From: an uncultured Bacteroidales bacterium
GTDB lineage: Bacteria > Bacteroidota > Bacteroidia > Bacteroidales > Bacteroidaceae
NCBI GenBank assembly: GCA_902801475.1
Contig: CADCIO010000019.1
Coordinates: 1 to 50,644 of the forward strand
Length of the DNA stretch: 50,644 nt
Direction of reading: 5' to 3'
The translations under genes were made by a program, and so were the position numbers. The first letter of the stretch is position 1, and every line of letters starts with the position of its first letter. The notes below the pieces were generated by a model. It did not search any database. It saw only the letters and a list, made by a program, of their open reading frames with translations, and was not told where the DNA came from. Of the stretch, positions 23,344 through 34,583 are shown piece by piece.

Positions 23344-26300
23344 TTACTCTGCTGAGTAGTCGATCTTGCTCATGCGAACGTAGGTTGCATAGCGGTGCTG
23401 TGCTGCCTTCTTGGCTGCGTCGAAGAGCTCTTGAGCCTCGTTTGGACATACCTTCTTGAGAGAGAGGTAACGAACCTCACCGTCGAGGAATGCCTGGAAG
23501 TTGTCCCAGTTTGGAGCCTTGGAGTCGAGCTGGAATGGGTTCTTGCCTTCCTCGGCGAGACGTGGGTCGAAACGCCAGAGGTGCCAGTAACCGCACTCAA
23601 CGGCCTTTGCCTCTTCTGCCTGAGACTTACCCATGCCGCCCTTAGCCTTGAGGCCGTGGTTGATACATGGAGCGTAAGCGATGACGAGTGATGGACCTGG
23701 ATATGCCTCTGCCTCGCGGAGAGCCTTGAGGCACTGTGCATTGTCGGCGCCCATTGCCACCTGAGCCACATATACATAGCCGTAAGTTGACTGCATGAGA
23801 CCGAGATCCTTCTTGGTGATGCGCTTACCACCTGCAGCGAACTGAGCGATGGCGCCGATTGGAGTAGCCTTTGAAGACTGACCACCGGTGTTGGAGTAAA
23901 CCTCAGTGTCGATGACGAAGATGTTGATGTCCTCGCCTGATGCCAGTGCGTGGTCGAGACCGCCGTAGCCGATGTCGTAAGATGCACCGTCACCACCGAT
24001 GATCCACTGTGAACGCTTCACGAGGTAGTGAGAAAGCTCAGAGAGCTCCTTGCAGATTGGGCAACCAGCGTTGCGACCTGCCTCGATAGCTGGAGCGAGC
24101 TTAGCGGCTGCTGCTTTAGATGCGTCGGCATTGTCCTTGCCTGCAATCCACTCTTCGGCTGCTGCCTTGAACTCTGCTGGCGTGTCGTCCTTGGCGAGAA
24201 GTTCGTTGAGCATTGCCACGATGCGAGCACGCATCTTCTTGTTGGCGATGGCCATACCGAGACCGTATTCGCAGAAGTCCTCGAACAAAGAGTTAGACCA
24301 TGCAGGACCCTGACCCTTGGCGTTCTTGGTGTATGGAGTGGATGGGATAGAACCTGAGTAGATAGAAGAACATCCCGTAGCGTTGGCCACCATCTGACGG
24401 TCGCCGAAGAGCTGAGAGATGAGCTTTACGTATGGAGTCTCACCGCAACCAGAGCATGCGCCGCTGAACTCGAAGAGTGGAGTAGCGAACTGGCTGACGC
24501 GTGGGTTTGCCTTGTAGTCGATGAGGTCTTGCTTGCTGGCCACGTTCTTCACGCAGTAGTCCCAGTTCTTTGCCTCGCCGAGCTCGCCCTGCAGAGGAAC
24601 CATCTTGAGGGCCTTGTTGCCCTTCTTGCCTGGACATACATCCACGCAGTTGCCGCAACCGAGACAGTCCATGACGCTCACCTGCATGCGGAACTTCATG
24701 CCCTTGAGCTGTGCTGGAGCCAGCATGTCGAGCTTAGCAGCGTCGATGCCAGCAGCTTCCTTCTCGTCCATAACGAATGGGCGGATGGCAGCGTGAGGAC
24801 AAACGAATGCACACTTGTTACACTGGATACAGTTCTCAGAGTCCCAAGTTGGAACGAAGGCAGACACACCGCGTTTCTCATAAGCAGCTGTGCCCTGCTC
24901 CCACATACCGTCTTCGTAGCCCTTGTAAGCAGAAACTGGGAGGAGGTCGCCGTTCTGTGCGTTGATAGGACGAACGAGCTTGTTGATGAATTCAGGATCG
25001 TCGTTAGCCTCAACAGGATCAGCTGGGAGATTCTTCCATGCTGGATCAACGTCGAGCTTCTTGTACTCGCCACCGCGGTCAACGGCTGCGTAGTTCATGT
25101 TCACAACGTCTTCACCCTTCTTACCGTAAGACTTCACGATGGCCTTCTTCATCTGCTCAACAGCAAGTTCAACAGGGATTACCTCTGTGATGCGGAAGAA
25201 TGCAGACTGGAGGATGGTGTTCGTGCGGTTGCCGAGACCAATCTCCTGCGCAATCTTGGTAGCGTTGATATAGTAAACGGTGATGTTCTTCTCAGCGAAG
25301 TACTTCTTCACGTTGTTTGGCAGGAAGTTCACGAGTTCCTCACCCTCGAAGATGGTGTTGAGGAGGAACTGACCGTTCTGACGCAGACCACGGAGCACAT
25401 CGTACATGCGGAGATAAGCCTGTACGTGGCATGCCACGAAGTTAGGAGTCTTAATCTGATATGTGGAACGGATTGGCGTGTCTCCGAAACGGAGGTGTGA
25501 GCAAGTGAAACCACCTGACTTCTTAGAGTCGTAAGAGAAGTAAGCCTGGCAGTACTTGTTAGTGTTGTCACCGATGATCTTCACGGAGTTCTTGTTGGCA
25601 CCTACAGTACCGTCGGCACCAAGACCGAAGAACTTAGCCTCGAAGATGCCCTCGCCACCGAGTGCCATTTCCTCTTCGATAGGAAGTGAACGGAAAGTCA
25701 CGTCATCCACAACGCCCACGGTGAAGTGGTTCTTTGGCTCTGGGAGTTCGAGGTTCTTGTAAACGGTGAGAATCATGGTTGGAGTCACGTCGGCAGAACC
25801 GAGACCGTAACGACCACCTACGATGAGAGGAGCATTCTCCTGACCGTAGAAGGCATCCTTCACGTCGAGGTAGAGTGGTTCGCCATTAGCACCTGGCTCC
25901 TTTGTGCGGTCGAGCACAGCGATGCGTTTCACGCTCTTTGGCACAGCTGCGAGCAGACGCTCCACTGAGAATGGACGATAGAGGTGAACAGACACCATAC
26001 CGTACTTCTTACCGTTGGCGTTAGCGTAGTCGATAGCCTCGCGAGCAGCCTCAGTGGCAGAACCCATGAGGATGATGACGTCGGTAGCGTCCTTGGCTCC
26101 GTAATATGTGAATGGCTTGTACTCACGACCTGTGATCTTAGAGATGGCAGCCATGTACTTCTCAACAGCGGCAGGAACCTCCTCGTAGAATGGGTTGCAA
26201 GACTCGCGGTGTGCGAAGAATGTCTCAGGGTTCTCAGCCATACCCTTAGCCTCAGGATGCTCTGGAGAGAGGGCGCGAGAACGGAACTCAGCCACCTTGT

Positions 26301-26898
26301 CCATTGGAACGAGTGGACGGATGTCTTCCATGTCCATCTCCTCGATCTTGTGGTACTCGTGAGAAGTGCGGAAACCGTCGAAGAAGTTGATGAATGGAAC
26401 GCGAGTCTCCAATGCTGCCAAGTGAGCAACAGCAGAGAGGTCCATCACTTCCTGTACAGAACCTTCGCAAAGCATAGCGAAACCAGTCTGACGGCAAGCC
26501 ATCACGTCGCCGTGGTCACCGAAGATACAGAGTGAGTGGCTGGCAACAGTACGTGCAGACACGTGGAATACAGATGGAAGCAACTCGCCGGCAATCTTGT
26601 ACATGTTAGGAATCATCAGGAGAAGACCCTGAGAAGCAGTGAAGGTGGTAGTGAGCGCACCTGCCTGGAGAGAACCGTGAACAGCACCAGCTGCACCAGC
26701 CTCTGACTGCATTTCCTGTACGAGAACTGTGTCGCCGAAGAGATTCTTGCGACCTGCTACAGCCCACTCATCCACGTGCTCAGCCATTGGAGACGATGGA
26801 GTGATGGGGTAGATGGCAGCCACTTCAGAGAACATGTAAGCTACATGAGCCGCAGCGGTGTTACCATCACAAGTAATAAATTTCTTTTCTTTACCCAT
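23344..26898 (-). CDS. nifJ: Pyruvate:ferredoxin (flavodoxin) oxidoreductase, 1184 aa
   Basis: Oxidative decarboxylation of pyruvate to acetyl-CoA with reduction of ferredoxin or flavodoxin, central to anaerobic fermentation. It is a single-chain enzyme with domains in order: N-terminal domain I (CDGNTAAAHVAYMFSE, YPITPSSPMAEH), the CoA-side and gamma domains, a double 4Fe-4S ferredoxin domain (CIQCNKCAFVCPHA at about 687 and CLGCGNCVDVCPG at about 742), and the TPP domain (GDGASYDIGYGG at about 965, then NTGGQSSKATP). A further Cys pair (SGACSGCGETPYVK) binds the proximal cluster. Codon use is strongly biased, consistent with high expression. Confidence 0.96.
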   Translation of the reverse strand: MGKEKKFITCDGNTAAAHVAYMFSEVAAIYPITPSSPMAEHVDEWAVAGRKNLFGDTVLVQEMQSEAGAAGAVHGSLQAGALTTTFTASQGLLLMIPNMYKIAGELLPSVFHVSARTVASHSLCIFGDHGDVMACRQTGFAMLCEGSVQEVMDLSAVAHLAALETRVPFINFFDGFRTSHEYHKIEEMDMEDIRPLVPMDKVAEFRSRALSPEHPEAKGMAENPETFFAHRESCNPFYEEVPAAVEKYMAAISKITGREYKPFTYYGAKDATDVIILMGSATEAAREAIDYANANGKKYGMVSVHLYRPFSVERLLAAVPKSVKRIAVLDRTKEPGANGEPLYLDVKDAFYGQENAPLIVGGRYGLGSADVTPTMILTVYKNLELPEPKNHFTVGVVDDVTFRSLPIEEEMALGGEGIFEAKFFGLGADGTVGANKNSVKIIGDNTNKYCQAYFSYDSKKSGGFTCSHLRFGDTPIRSTYQIKTPNFVACHVQAYLRMYDVLRGLRQNGQFLLNTIFEGEELVNFLPNNVKKYFAEKNITVYYINATKIAQEIGLGNRTNTILQSAFFRITEVIPVELAVEQMKKAIVKSYGKKGEDVVNMNYAAVDRGGEYKKLDVDPAWKNLPADPVEANDDPEFINKLVRPINAQNGDLLPVSAYKGYEDGMWEQGTAAYEKRGVSAFVPTWDSENCIQCNKCAFVCPHAAIRPFVMDEKEAAGIDAAKLDMLAPAQLKGMKFRMQVSVMDCLGCGNCVDVCPGKKGNKALKMVPLQGELGEAKNWDYCVKNVASKQDLIDYKANPRVSQFATPLFEFSGACSGCGETPYVKLISQLFGDRQMVANATGCSSIYSGSIPSTPYTKNAKGQGPAWSNSLFEDFCEYGLGMAIANKKMRARIVAMLNELLAKDDTPAEFKAAAEEWIAGKDNADASKAAAAKLAPAIEAGRNAGCPICKELSELSHYLVKRSQWIIGGDGASYDIGYGGLDHALASGEDINIFVIDTEVYSNTGGQSSKATPIGAIAQFAAGGKRITKKDLGLMQSTYGYVYVAQVAMGADNAQCLKALREAEAYPGPSLVIAYAPCINHGLKAKGGMGKSQAEEAKAVECGYWHLWRFDPRLAEEGKNPFQLDSKAPNWDNFQAFLDGEVRYLSLKKVCPNEAQELFDAAKKAAQHRYATYVRMSKIDYSAE

Positions 26899-26937
26899 AA
26901 TAAATAATTATATTAAGTATATTACAATTCATTGGAA

Positions 26938-26960
26938 GTGCCGTAGATGATATACGGCAC
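26938..26960 (-). terminator. Hairpin between the ATPase gene and nifJ
   Basis: GTGCCGTA and TACGGCAC form a perfect 8-bp stem with a 7-nt loop. On the minus strand it is followed by TTCC and not a full T-run, so termination of the ATPase transcript may be weak; it could also be a 5' UTR element of nifJ. Confidence 0.5.
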
Positions 26961-27023
26961 TCTTTATTGTCTTTATGAATCTATTTGTAAAACGATGAAT
27001 AGAGGAAGCCGAAAGCCAGATTG

Positions 27024-28205
27024 TCAATAGAGGAATCCGAAAAGCCAGAGCGGAATCTGGTTGCCGTCGCCAATGTCGCATTGGTTGACAGCGTAGAGCG
27101 CCTTGGCCTTGCTCTTCAGCTTCGTGCTGTGCTCGGCAATCTTGAACTCCACCTTTTCATCCACGAGGAAGGAGCAGAGGTTGCCATGCTTGTTCACCTG
27201 ATGGTCTTTCCAGAGCGCATTGCAGAAGAAAGTCTCCAGCACATCGTGCTCGTCGAAACAACGAGGATAGAAACTGTACATCAGGTTGGAGTTGTGGAGC
27301 AGCACACGGGCTGGCTTCTTGGGGAACTCATCGCCCTTAGCATAAATCATGTTGACCAGACGAGCCTCTTCCAGATATTTGATGTAGTGCATCACGGTTG
27401 CGCGGCTCATGCCCAGTTCCTGTGCCAGCTGACTGACATTGGGAACGCTGCTGCCGCTTGTGGTGAGCATATAGAAAAGTTGCTTGATTTTTGCCAGATA
27501 TTTGAGCTCGATCTGCTTAACGAGCAAGATATCAACCTCAATCATCATGTTCATGTTCTTCAACAGGTTCTCGCTATAGTTGACCTTGTCGAGGAAGAAC
27601 GGATAAAAGCCATGATGAAGATATGCCTGGAAATATTCGCGAGGATTGACCTTTGAGAGGATGTCTGTAGCAATCTGCTTATGATGAGAAATGATTTCCT
27701 GAAGAGAATACGGTCGTAACTGCAAACCAGCGTTGAGGTTGAGGAATTCACGGAAAGAGAAGCCGCGCAAGTTGTAAGATTTCACAATGCCATTCAACTC
27801 AGGATTCTCTTCTTTCAGACGCATCACAGGAGAACCTGTGAACACGATTTTCAGACCAGGGTAGCGGTCGTAGCACTCACGGAGTTGCGTGCTCCATTCG
27901 GGCTGCTTAAACACTTGGTCAATGAGCAACACCTTGCCCCCAGAATGATAAAACTCACCGGCGAACTCTGCGATGCCGATGTTTTGGACGTAAAAGTTGT
28001 TAGTATTGATGTACAGACACGAATGGTCGTACGGTGAAAAATGCTCTTTGGCATATTGCAGCAAGAAAGTGGTTTTACCCACGCCACGAGCACCTTTGAT
28101 ACCAATCATACGGTCTTTCCAATTGATCTCGTCCATCAGGTCACGACGCACGGGAGCTTTCAGATGCTCTACCAAATAAGCATGTGTACGGAAAAAAGAT
28201 TCCAT
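27024..28205 (-). CDS. AAA ATPase (ATP-binding, DUF4143-type), 393 aa
   Basis: N-terminal P-loop GARGVGKT (38-45) and Walker B KVLLIDQV (Asp96) place it in the archaeal-type AAA_14 family, and the C-terminal part with a winged helix (NVSQLAQELGMSRATVMHYI, about 258-277) and VDEKVEFKIAEH fits DUF4143 proteins. In this family the residue after the Walker B Asp is normally Glu; here it is Gln97, which predicts slow or no ATP hydrolysis. The sensor region (IVFTGSPVMRL) is intact. Such genes are often accessory and their function is unknown. It has its own promoter and lies between nifJ and the truncated end of the thiamine operon. Confidence 0.8.
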   Translation of the reverse strand: MESFFRTHAYLVEHLKAPVRRDLMDEINWKDRMIGIKGARGVGKTTFLLQYAKEHFSPYDHSCLYINTNNFYVQNIGIAEFAGEFYHSGGKVLLIDQVFKQPEWSTQLRECYDRYPGLKIVFTGSPVMRLKEENPELNGIVKSYNLRGFSFREFLNLNAGLQLRPYSLQEIISHHKQIATDILSKVNPREYFQAYLHHGFYPFFLDKVNYSENLLKNMNMMIEVDILLVKQIELKYLAKIKQLFYMLTTSGSSVPNVSQLAQELGMSRATVMHYIKYLEEARLVNMIYAKGDEFPKKPARVLLHNSNLMYSFYPRCFDEHDVLETFFCNALWKDHQVNKHGNLCSFLVDEKVEFKIAEHSTKLKSKAKALYAVNQCDIGDGNQIPLWLFGFLY

Positions 28206-28279
28206 AAATTTTTTGTTTTATTAGAAAATCATTCGCGAATATCACAAGGGCAAAAAATCCCTTTGTGATGAATTTTCGT

Positions 28280-28311
28280 GCAAAAGTACGACATTTTTCC
28301 CTAAAATGCAA
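28280..28311 (-). promoter_or_regulatory. Promoter of the ATPase gene
   Basis: TTTG (28311-28308) and TACTTTTG (28287-28280) on the minus strand are 20 nt apart, an exact consensus match. A 5' UTR inverted repeat (TCACAAAGGG with CCTTGTGA, about 28242-28268) follows. Confidence 0.7.
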
Positions 28312-28408
28312 ACTTGACTTTGCAAAAATTGGGTTTTCTTTGAAAATATTTTCTCAAAGTTTACTTTCGTTCTCAAAAAGGTTTATTTTTAGGTGTTTGT
28401 GGTACTTT

Positions 28409-28555
28409 TTAGCGTATCTGTGTGTCGTTGATAGAGTTGAGTGCCGTGATGACTGTTGCGCCATAGCAACCCATCGCCGTGATGGTCTTCAGGTCTTGTT
28501 GAATGCCTGCGCCTGCTGAGGGGTCGCTGCCTGCTATGCTTAATACTATTTCCAT
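28409..28555 (-). pseudogene. thiD: Truncated thiD (HMP / HMP-P kinase), N-terminal 48 codons only
   Basis: An ATG at 28555, overlapping the end of thiE2, opens a frame of 48 codons beginning [20 protein letters not shown], followed by [20 protein letters not shown], and ending SINDTQIR with TAA. This is the unmistakable N terminus of ThiD (ribokinase-like, [19 protein letters not shown]), normally about 260-270 aa. The ATP-binding and catalytic parts are missing; A/T-rich DNA and the ATPase promoter follow. The piece cannot be an active kinase. HMP-P phosphorylation must be supplied by another gene if thiamine synthesis works. Confidence 0.85.
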
Positions 28556-29082
28556 GCGTTGCCGAGTATCATGGCTCCTCCGAAGCCCATTTGTTTGACG
28601 AGTTGAAGTTTGTCGAATGTGATGCCTCCGAGTGCCATCACCCGATGGTCGATGATACCTTCTTCGTATGCCTTTGCAATGTCTTCGGCTGTGAAAGCGG
28701 AGTAGTAGCCTTGTTTGGAAATGCTGTCGAAGATGGGGCTAAGGCTGAGATAGGTGAAGGGCTGGCGTTTCTTTTCTGCCAGTTCCTCGATGGAATGGCA
28801 CGAGATGCTGAGTTGTCCTTTCCATCCGTCGGGAGGAACAGGGTTGCGGCTGTTCAGGTGGATGCCTCTCAGTTGATAGGAAAGGGCAAGGGTATGGTGG
28901 TCGTGTAGAACCAACCGTTGGTGCAGCTCTTCAGGGATGGCGCGGATGAGTGCCTCCAGTTCATCGCGGTTGGCTTGAGGTTTGCGCAGATGAATGAGGT
29001 CAATATCTCCTCGGCGGAGCAGCTGAGCAATCCGTTCTGCCTCTCCGTCGAAGAAATGGGGTAGTGTGATGACGATGGTCAT
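28546..29082 (-). CDS. Second thiamine-phosphate synthase-like protein (ThiE2/TenI type), 178 aa
   Basis: TIM-barrel protein of the ThiE/TenI superfamily: [47 protein letters not shown] and [10 protein letters not shown] follow the strand order. It is shorter than the ThiE at 33488 and differs at several substrate positions, so it could be a thiazole tautomerase (TenI) or a second coupling enzyme. I chose 29082 ([11 protein letters not shown]), which overlaps the thiH stop by 4 nt (ATGA); a longer upstream frame overlaps thiH and is not family-like. Confidence 0.8.
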   Translation of the reverse strand: MTIVITLPHFFDGEAERIAQLLRRGDIDLIHLRKPQANRDELEALIRAIPEELHQRLVLHDHHTLALSYQLRGIHLNSRNPVPPDGWKGQLSISCHSIEELAEKKRQPFTYLSLSPIFDSISKQGYYSAFTAEDIAKAYEEGIIDHRVMALGGITFDKLQLVKQMGFGGAMILGNAWK

Positions 29083-30212
29083 GCCGTGTGTCCGAATAAA
29101 TCGAAGGAAGCATCCCAATCCTTCCAGACGGGTTCGCGCCCTAATTCCTTGAGGCGTTGGTTGATGACCTTCGCGGTGCGTTCGTCGCTGACAGTGAACT
29201 GTTCCAGCGCCTGTGGATAGGTGTGGTAGCCACCAGGATTCACCTTGCTCTCTGCCGACATGGTGGTGACTCCAAGCGTACACATGTGGTCGCGGATGAA
29301 AGCCGGTTCACGTGTGGAGTAGGAGATATCGACATCGTGGTCGAAGATGCGCATGGCAAAAGTGGCTTGTGCCAGTTCGCGGTCAGTCATGTAGCAGTTG
29401 GGATGGAACCCCTCGTTTTGTGCAGGCCGCATTCGTGGAAAATTCACCGAGTATTTGGTCTTCCAGTAGTGCTTCTGCAGGTAGCGCAGATGGTGCGCCA
29501 TCATGGTCACGTCTGTGCGCCATTCTTTTTCCAAGCCGATGAGGACTCCCATGCCGATGGAGTGAACCCCCGCTTGTCCCATGCGGTCAAAGCCGTCGCA
29601 ACGCCATTCGAACTTGCTTTTCATGCCGTGAGGATGGTACAGGTTGTAGTGGTCGCGGTTGTAGGTCTCTTGAAAGCAGATGACACCGTTCAGACCGTGG
29701 TGGGTCAGTTCTTTGTAGTCTTCGGCAGAGAGCGGCATCACCTCAATCTTGATGTTGGAGAAGTACTTCTTGGCGATGTCGATAGCCTTGGCGAGATAAG
29801 GCACACCTGCTTTGGCAGGGTTTTCTCCCGTCACGAGCAGGATGTTCTCGAAGGGCGCCAACTGCTTGATGGCTTTGTACTCGTCTTCAATCTGTTCAGG
29901 GGTGAGAATGGTGCGCGCCATCGGATTTTCTCTGTGAAAACCGCAATAGACGCAGGAATTGGAGCAGGAGTTGGTGATGTAGAGTGGAATGAACATCGAC
30001 ATCGTTTTACCGAATCGCTCCTCTGTGTATTTGCGCGACAATCGTGCCATCGTTTCGAGATAAGGCTCCGCTGCAGGTGACAGCATGGCCATGAAGTCAT
30101 TCACGTCGCAGTGTTCCTTTGCCAAAGCGCGTCGCACGTCAGTGTCAGTCATGGAGGCAATCCGTTCGGTTGTCTCTTCCCAACTGAGTTTCTTTAATTC
30201 TTCTGAAAACAT
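29079..30212 (-). CDS. thiH: 2-iminoacetate synthase
   Basis: Radical SAM enzyme that cleaves tyrosine to give dehydroglycine for thiazole synthesis in anaerobes. The CX3CX2C cluster motif is Cys83, Cys87 and Cys90 (CSNSCVYCGF), followed by VTGENPAKAG. The 377-aa length is standard. Using ThiH instead of the oxygen-dependent glycine oxidase ThiO fits an anaerobe. It starts 5 nt after thiF and overlaps thiE2. Confidence 0.93.
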   Translation of the reverse strand: MFSEELKKLSWEETTERIASMTDTDVRRALAKEHCDVNDFMAMLSPAAEPYLETMARLSRKYTEERFGKTMSMFIPLYITNSCSNSCVYCGFHRENPMARTILTPEQIEDEYKAIKQLAPFENILLVTGENPAKAGVPYLAKAIDIAKKYFSNIKIEVMPLSAEDYKELTHHGLNGVICFQETYNRDHYNLYHPHGMKSKFEWRCDGFDRMGQAGVHSIGMGVLIGLEKEWRTDVTMMAHHLRYLQKHYWKTKYSVNFPRMRPAQNEGFHPNCYMTDRELAQATFAMRIFDHDVDISYSTREPAFIRDHMCTLGVTTMSAESKVNPGGYHTYPQALEQFTVSDERTAKVINQRLKELGREPVWKDWDASFDLFGHTA

Positions 30213-30217
30213 AATCT

Positions 30218-31021
30218 CTATTTCTTTTTACTACATGGCTGAAAAGCGTACTCTTTCAGCCTTGTGATAGTCGGATGATTGCCACAAAGGGCGCATCCTT
30301 CGTTCTTGGGAAATTCAAATCTTTGCCAGTTCATAGTGAGGGCATCGAAAGTGAGCAAGGCGTTGAAAAGCGGTTCACCCACACCTGCCAAGCACTTGAT
30401 GGCTTCTGTGGCTTGCACTGTTCCAAGCATGCCGGCAATGCTGCCCAGCACACCTACCATGGCACACGTCTCCACCTCGGAAATTGCAGGCGGTTCAGGA
30501 AACAGACAGCGGTAGCAAGCGGTGCCAGGACTGTGTGTCATCACCTGCCCAGCATATTTGCTGATGCCACCCATGCAGAAGGATTTTTGGAGCATCAAAC
30601 AGGCATCGTTGACCAGATATTTGGTGGCGAAGTTGTCTGTGCCATCTATCACGAAATCATAAGGACGAATCAGCTCCAGTGCATTGTCCTCGCTGAGATA
30701 TATCTCGTGCTTGACAATGTTGATGTCGGGGTTGATGGCTTTCAATTTCTCTTCAGCAGAATCCACCTTGGGTCTTCCTACATCGGGGGTGGTGTGGATG
30801 ACTTGTCGCTGAAGATTCGTCAAACTCACTTGGTCACCATCCGCTATTCCGAGGGTACCTACTCCTGCAGCCGCAAGATACAGGGAAACGGGCGAACCTA
30901 ATCCTCCTGCACCCACAATGAGCACCTTCGATTGCAAAAGTCGCTGTTGCCCTTCCTTGCCAAATCCGTCCAAGATGAGATGGCGATTGTATCGCTGTTT
31001 CTGTGTAGAGGTCAGTTCCAT
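30218..31021 (-). CDS. thiF: ThiS adenylyltransferase (HesA/MoeB/ThiF family)
   Basis: Activates the C-terminal Gly-Gly of the ThiS carrier by adenylation before sulfur loading. The nucleotide-binding GAGGLGS (38-44), the zinc cysteines CYRC (169-172) and CALC (243-246), and a candidate catalytic Cys186 (VETCAMVG) are present. MoeB is a close paralogue; the location between thiC and thiH makes ThiF much more likely. The gap to thiC is 2 nt. Confidence 0.9.
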   Translation of the reverse strand: MELTSTQKQRYNRHLILDGFGKEGQQRLLQSKVLIVGAGGLGSPVSLYLAAAGVGTLGIADGDQVSLTNLQRQVIHTTPDVGRPKVDSAEEKLKAINPDINIVKHEIYLSEDNALELIRPYDFVIDGTDNFATKYLVNDACLMLQKSFCMGGISKYAGQVMTHSPGTACYRCLFPEPPAISEVETCAMVGVLGSIAGMLGTVQATEAIKCLAGVGEPLFNALLTFDALTMNWQRFEFPKNEGCALCGNHPTITRLKEYAFQPCSKKK

Positions 31022-31023
31022 TG

Positions 31024-33487
<2,464 letters not shown>

Positions 33488-33491
<4 letters not shown>

Positions 33492-34105
33492 GGTTTTGTG
33501 ATATTGATGATTTTCTTCATTTCTTCAATCGGGTTCTCGGCATGGAGGATGGTGCCGCTGAGGGCGATTCCCGTGACTCCCGTCTGCATGATGGCCGGGA
33601 TGTCTTCTGCTGTGATGCCTCCAATGGCAACAATGGGCAGTTGGATGTTGGCATCCTTCATTTGCTTCACTATGTGGCGATAACCATCAAGCCCCAACAC
33701 AGGGGAAAGGTTTTTCTTCGTGCTCGTGAAGCGGAAGGGGCCGCAGCCGATATAGTTGGCTGAAGCTTCATGGTGAGCTTTCACATCTTCAAAGGTGTTA
33801 GCTGTTCCGCCGATGATGAAGGAACTCCCCAGCATCTGTCTTGCCTTGCTGATGGGCATATCATTTTTTCCCAAATGCACACCGTCAGCACCCAGTTCCT
33901 TGACCAGTTCCACACGGTCATCGATGATGAAGGTGGCACCCACATTCCTGCATAAGTGCAGCGCTTCAAGGGCGATGGGACGCACTTCTTCATCAGACGC
34001 GTCCTTCATGCGCAGCTGAATCCAACGGCATCCGCCCTCAAGTGCCAAGCGGATGGAGTCGAGATAGGAGTATTGCTCCGTGTAGTGCGAGATGAATTGC
34101 AGCAT
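33488..34105 (-). CDS. thiE: Thiamine-phosphate synthase
   Basis: Joins HMP-PP and thiazole phosphate to thiamine phosphate. The TIM barrel carries [48 protein letters not shown] and [12 protein letters not shown], typical of active ThiE (205 aa). It lies between thiS (2-nt gap) and thiG (4-nt overlap). Confidence 0.93.
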
Positions 34106-34108
34106 GGT

Positions 34109-34306
34109 TTATCCTCCGCAAGCGGCTTTGATGATCACGACGTCGGCACCTTCAGCGATAGGGGTGTTTGCCCATTCTGTGCGTGGAATCATCTGATTGC
34201 TGATGGCAATAGCCACCCCCTTTTCGGGCAGATTCATTTCCTGAGCCAATTCTTGCAGATTGGTGGAGGTGACGCTTGTTTTTTTGTTGTTGATGTTGAT
34301 GTCCAT
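34109..34306 (-). CDS. thiS: Sulfur carrier protein ThiS
   Basis: 65-aa ubiquitin-fold carrier ending in Gly-Gly (IIKAACGG), the site of thiocarboxylation; AIAISNQMIPRTEWANTPI is the typical middle. First gene of the thiamine operon, directly after the riboswitch and terminator. Confidence 0.93.
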   Translation of the reverse strand: MDININNKKTSVTSTNLQELAQEMNLPEKGVAIAISNQMIPRTEWANTPIAEGADVVIIKAACGG

Positions 34307-34325
34307 GTGTAATTGTAATTATTTA

Positions 34326-34378
34326 AAAATAAACAACCTCAAATAGTTGACTCTTACGTTAACTACTCGAGGTTGTTT
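34326..34378 (-). terminator. Riboswitch-controlled terminator
   Basis: AAACAACCTC...AGTT (34331-34348) pairs with AACTA...GGTTGTTT (34361-34378) over about 17 bp with one or two bulges, followed on the minus strand by TATTTTTA. It lies between the TPP aptamer and thiS, which suggests control by premature termination. Confidence 0.8.
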
Positions 34379-34403
34379 GTTCTTTTGAGATTAAACTAAA
34401 TCC

Positions 34404-34494
34404 GCTGTATATCCCTGTGTCGGCATTATCCGTATCAGGTTCAATGGGTGTAATCTCAGCCTTTACTTATTCAGTATCAGCACCCCGAGCATGT
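34404..34494 (-). ncRNA. TPP riboswitch (THI element)
   Basis: On the minus strand the conserved segments occur in order: GCTCGGGGTGCTG, GGCTGAGATTACACCC, GAACCTGATACGGATAATGCC, then GACACAGGGATA. CTGAGA, ACCTGAT and GGATAATGCC are the classical pyrimidine- and pyrophosphate-sensing blocks of the TPP aptamer. It precedes the whole thi operon and a terminator, so TPP binding should reduce expression. Confidence 0.95.
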
Positions 34495-34504
34495 AATTCG
34501 CTTG

Positions 34505-34534
34505 CAAATGTAGTAATTATTTTTCACATACAAA
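34505..34534 (-). promoter_or_regulatory. Thiamine operon promoter
   Basis: TTTG (34534-34531) and TACATTTG (34512-34505) on the minus strand are 18 nt apart. The start would be about 5-10 nt before the aptamer. Confidence 0.6.
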
Positions 34535-34583
34535 CAGGAAAAAGAAAAATTCTTGTTTCAGAATGTCTGTTACGGCTTCCTTG

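Noticed and set aside
29083..29283. Upstream extension of the ThiE2 frame
   Set aside because: It overlaps the thiH coding sequence and has no similarity to the ThiE/TenI family; the ATGA overlap start at 29082 is typical.
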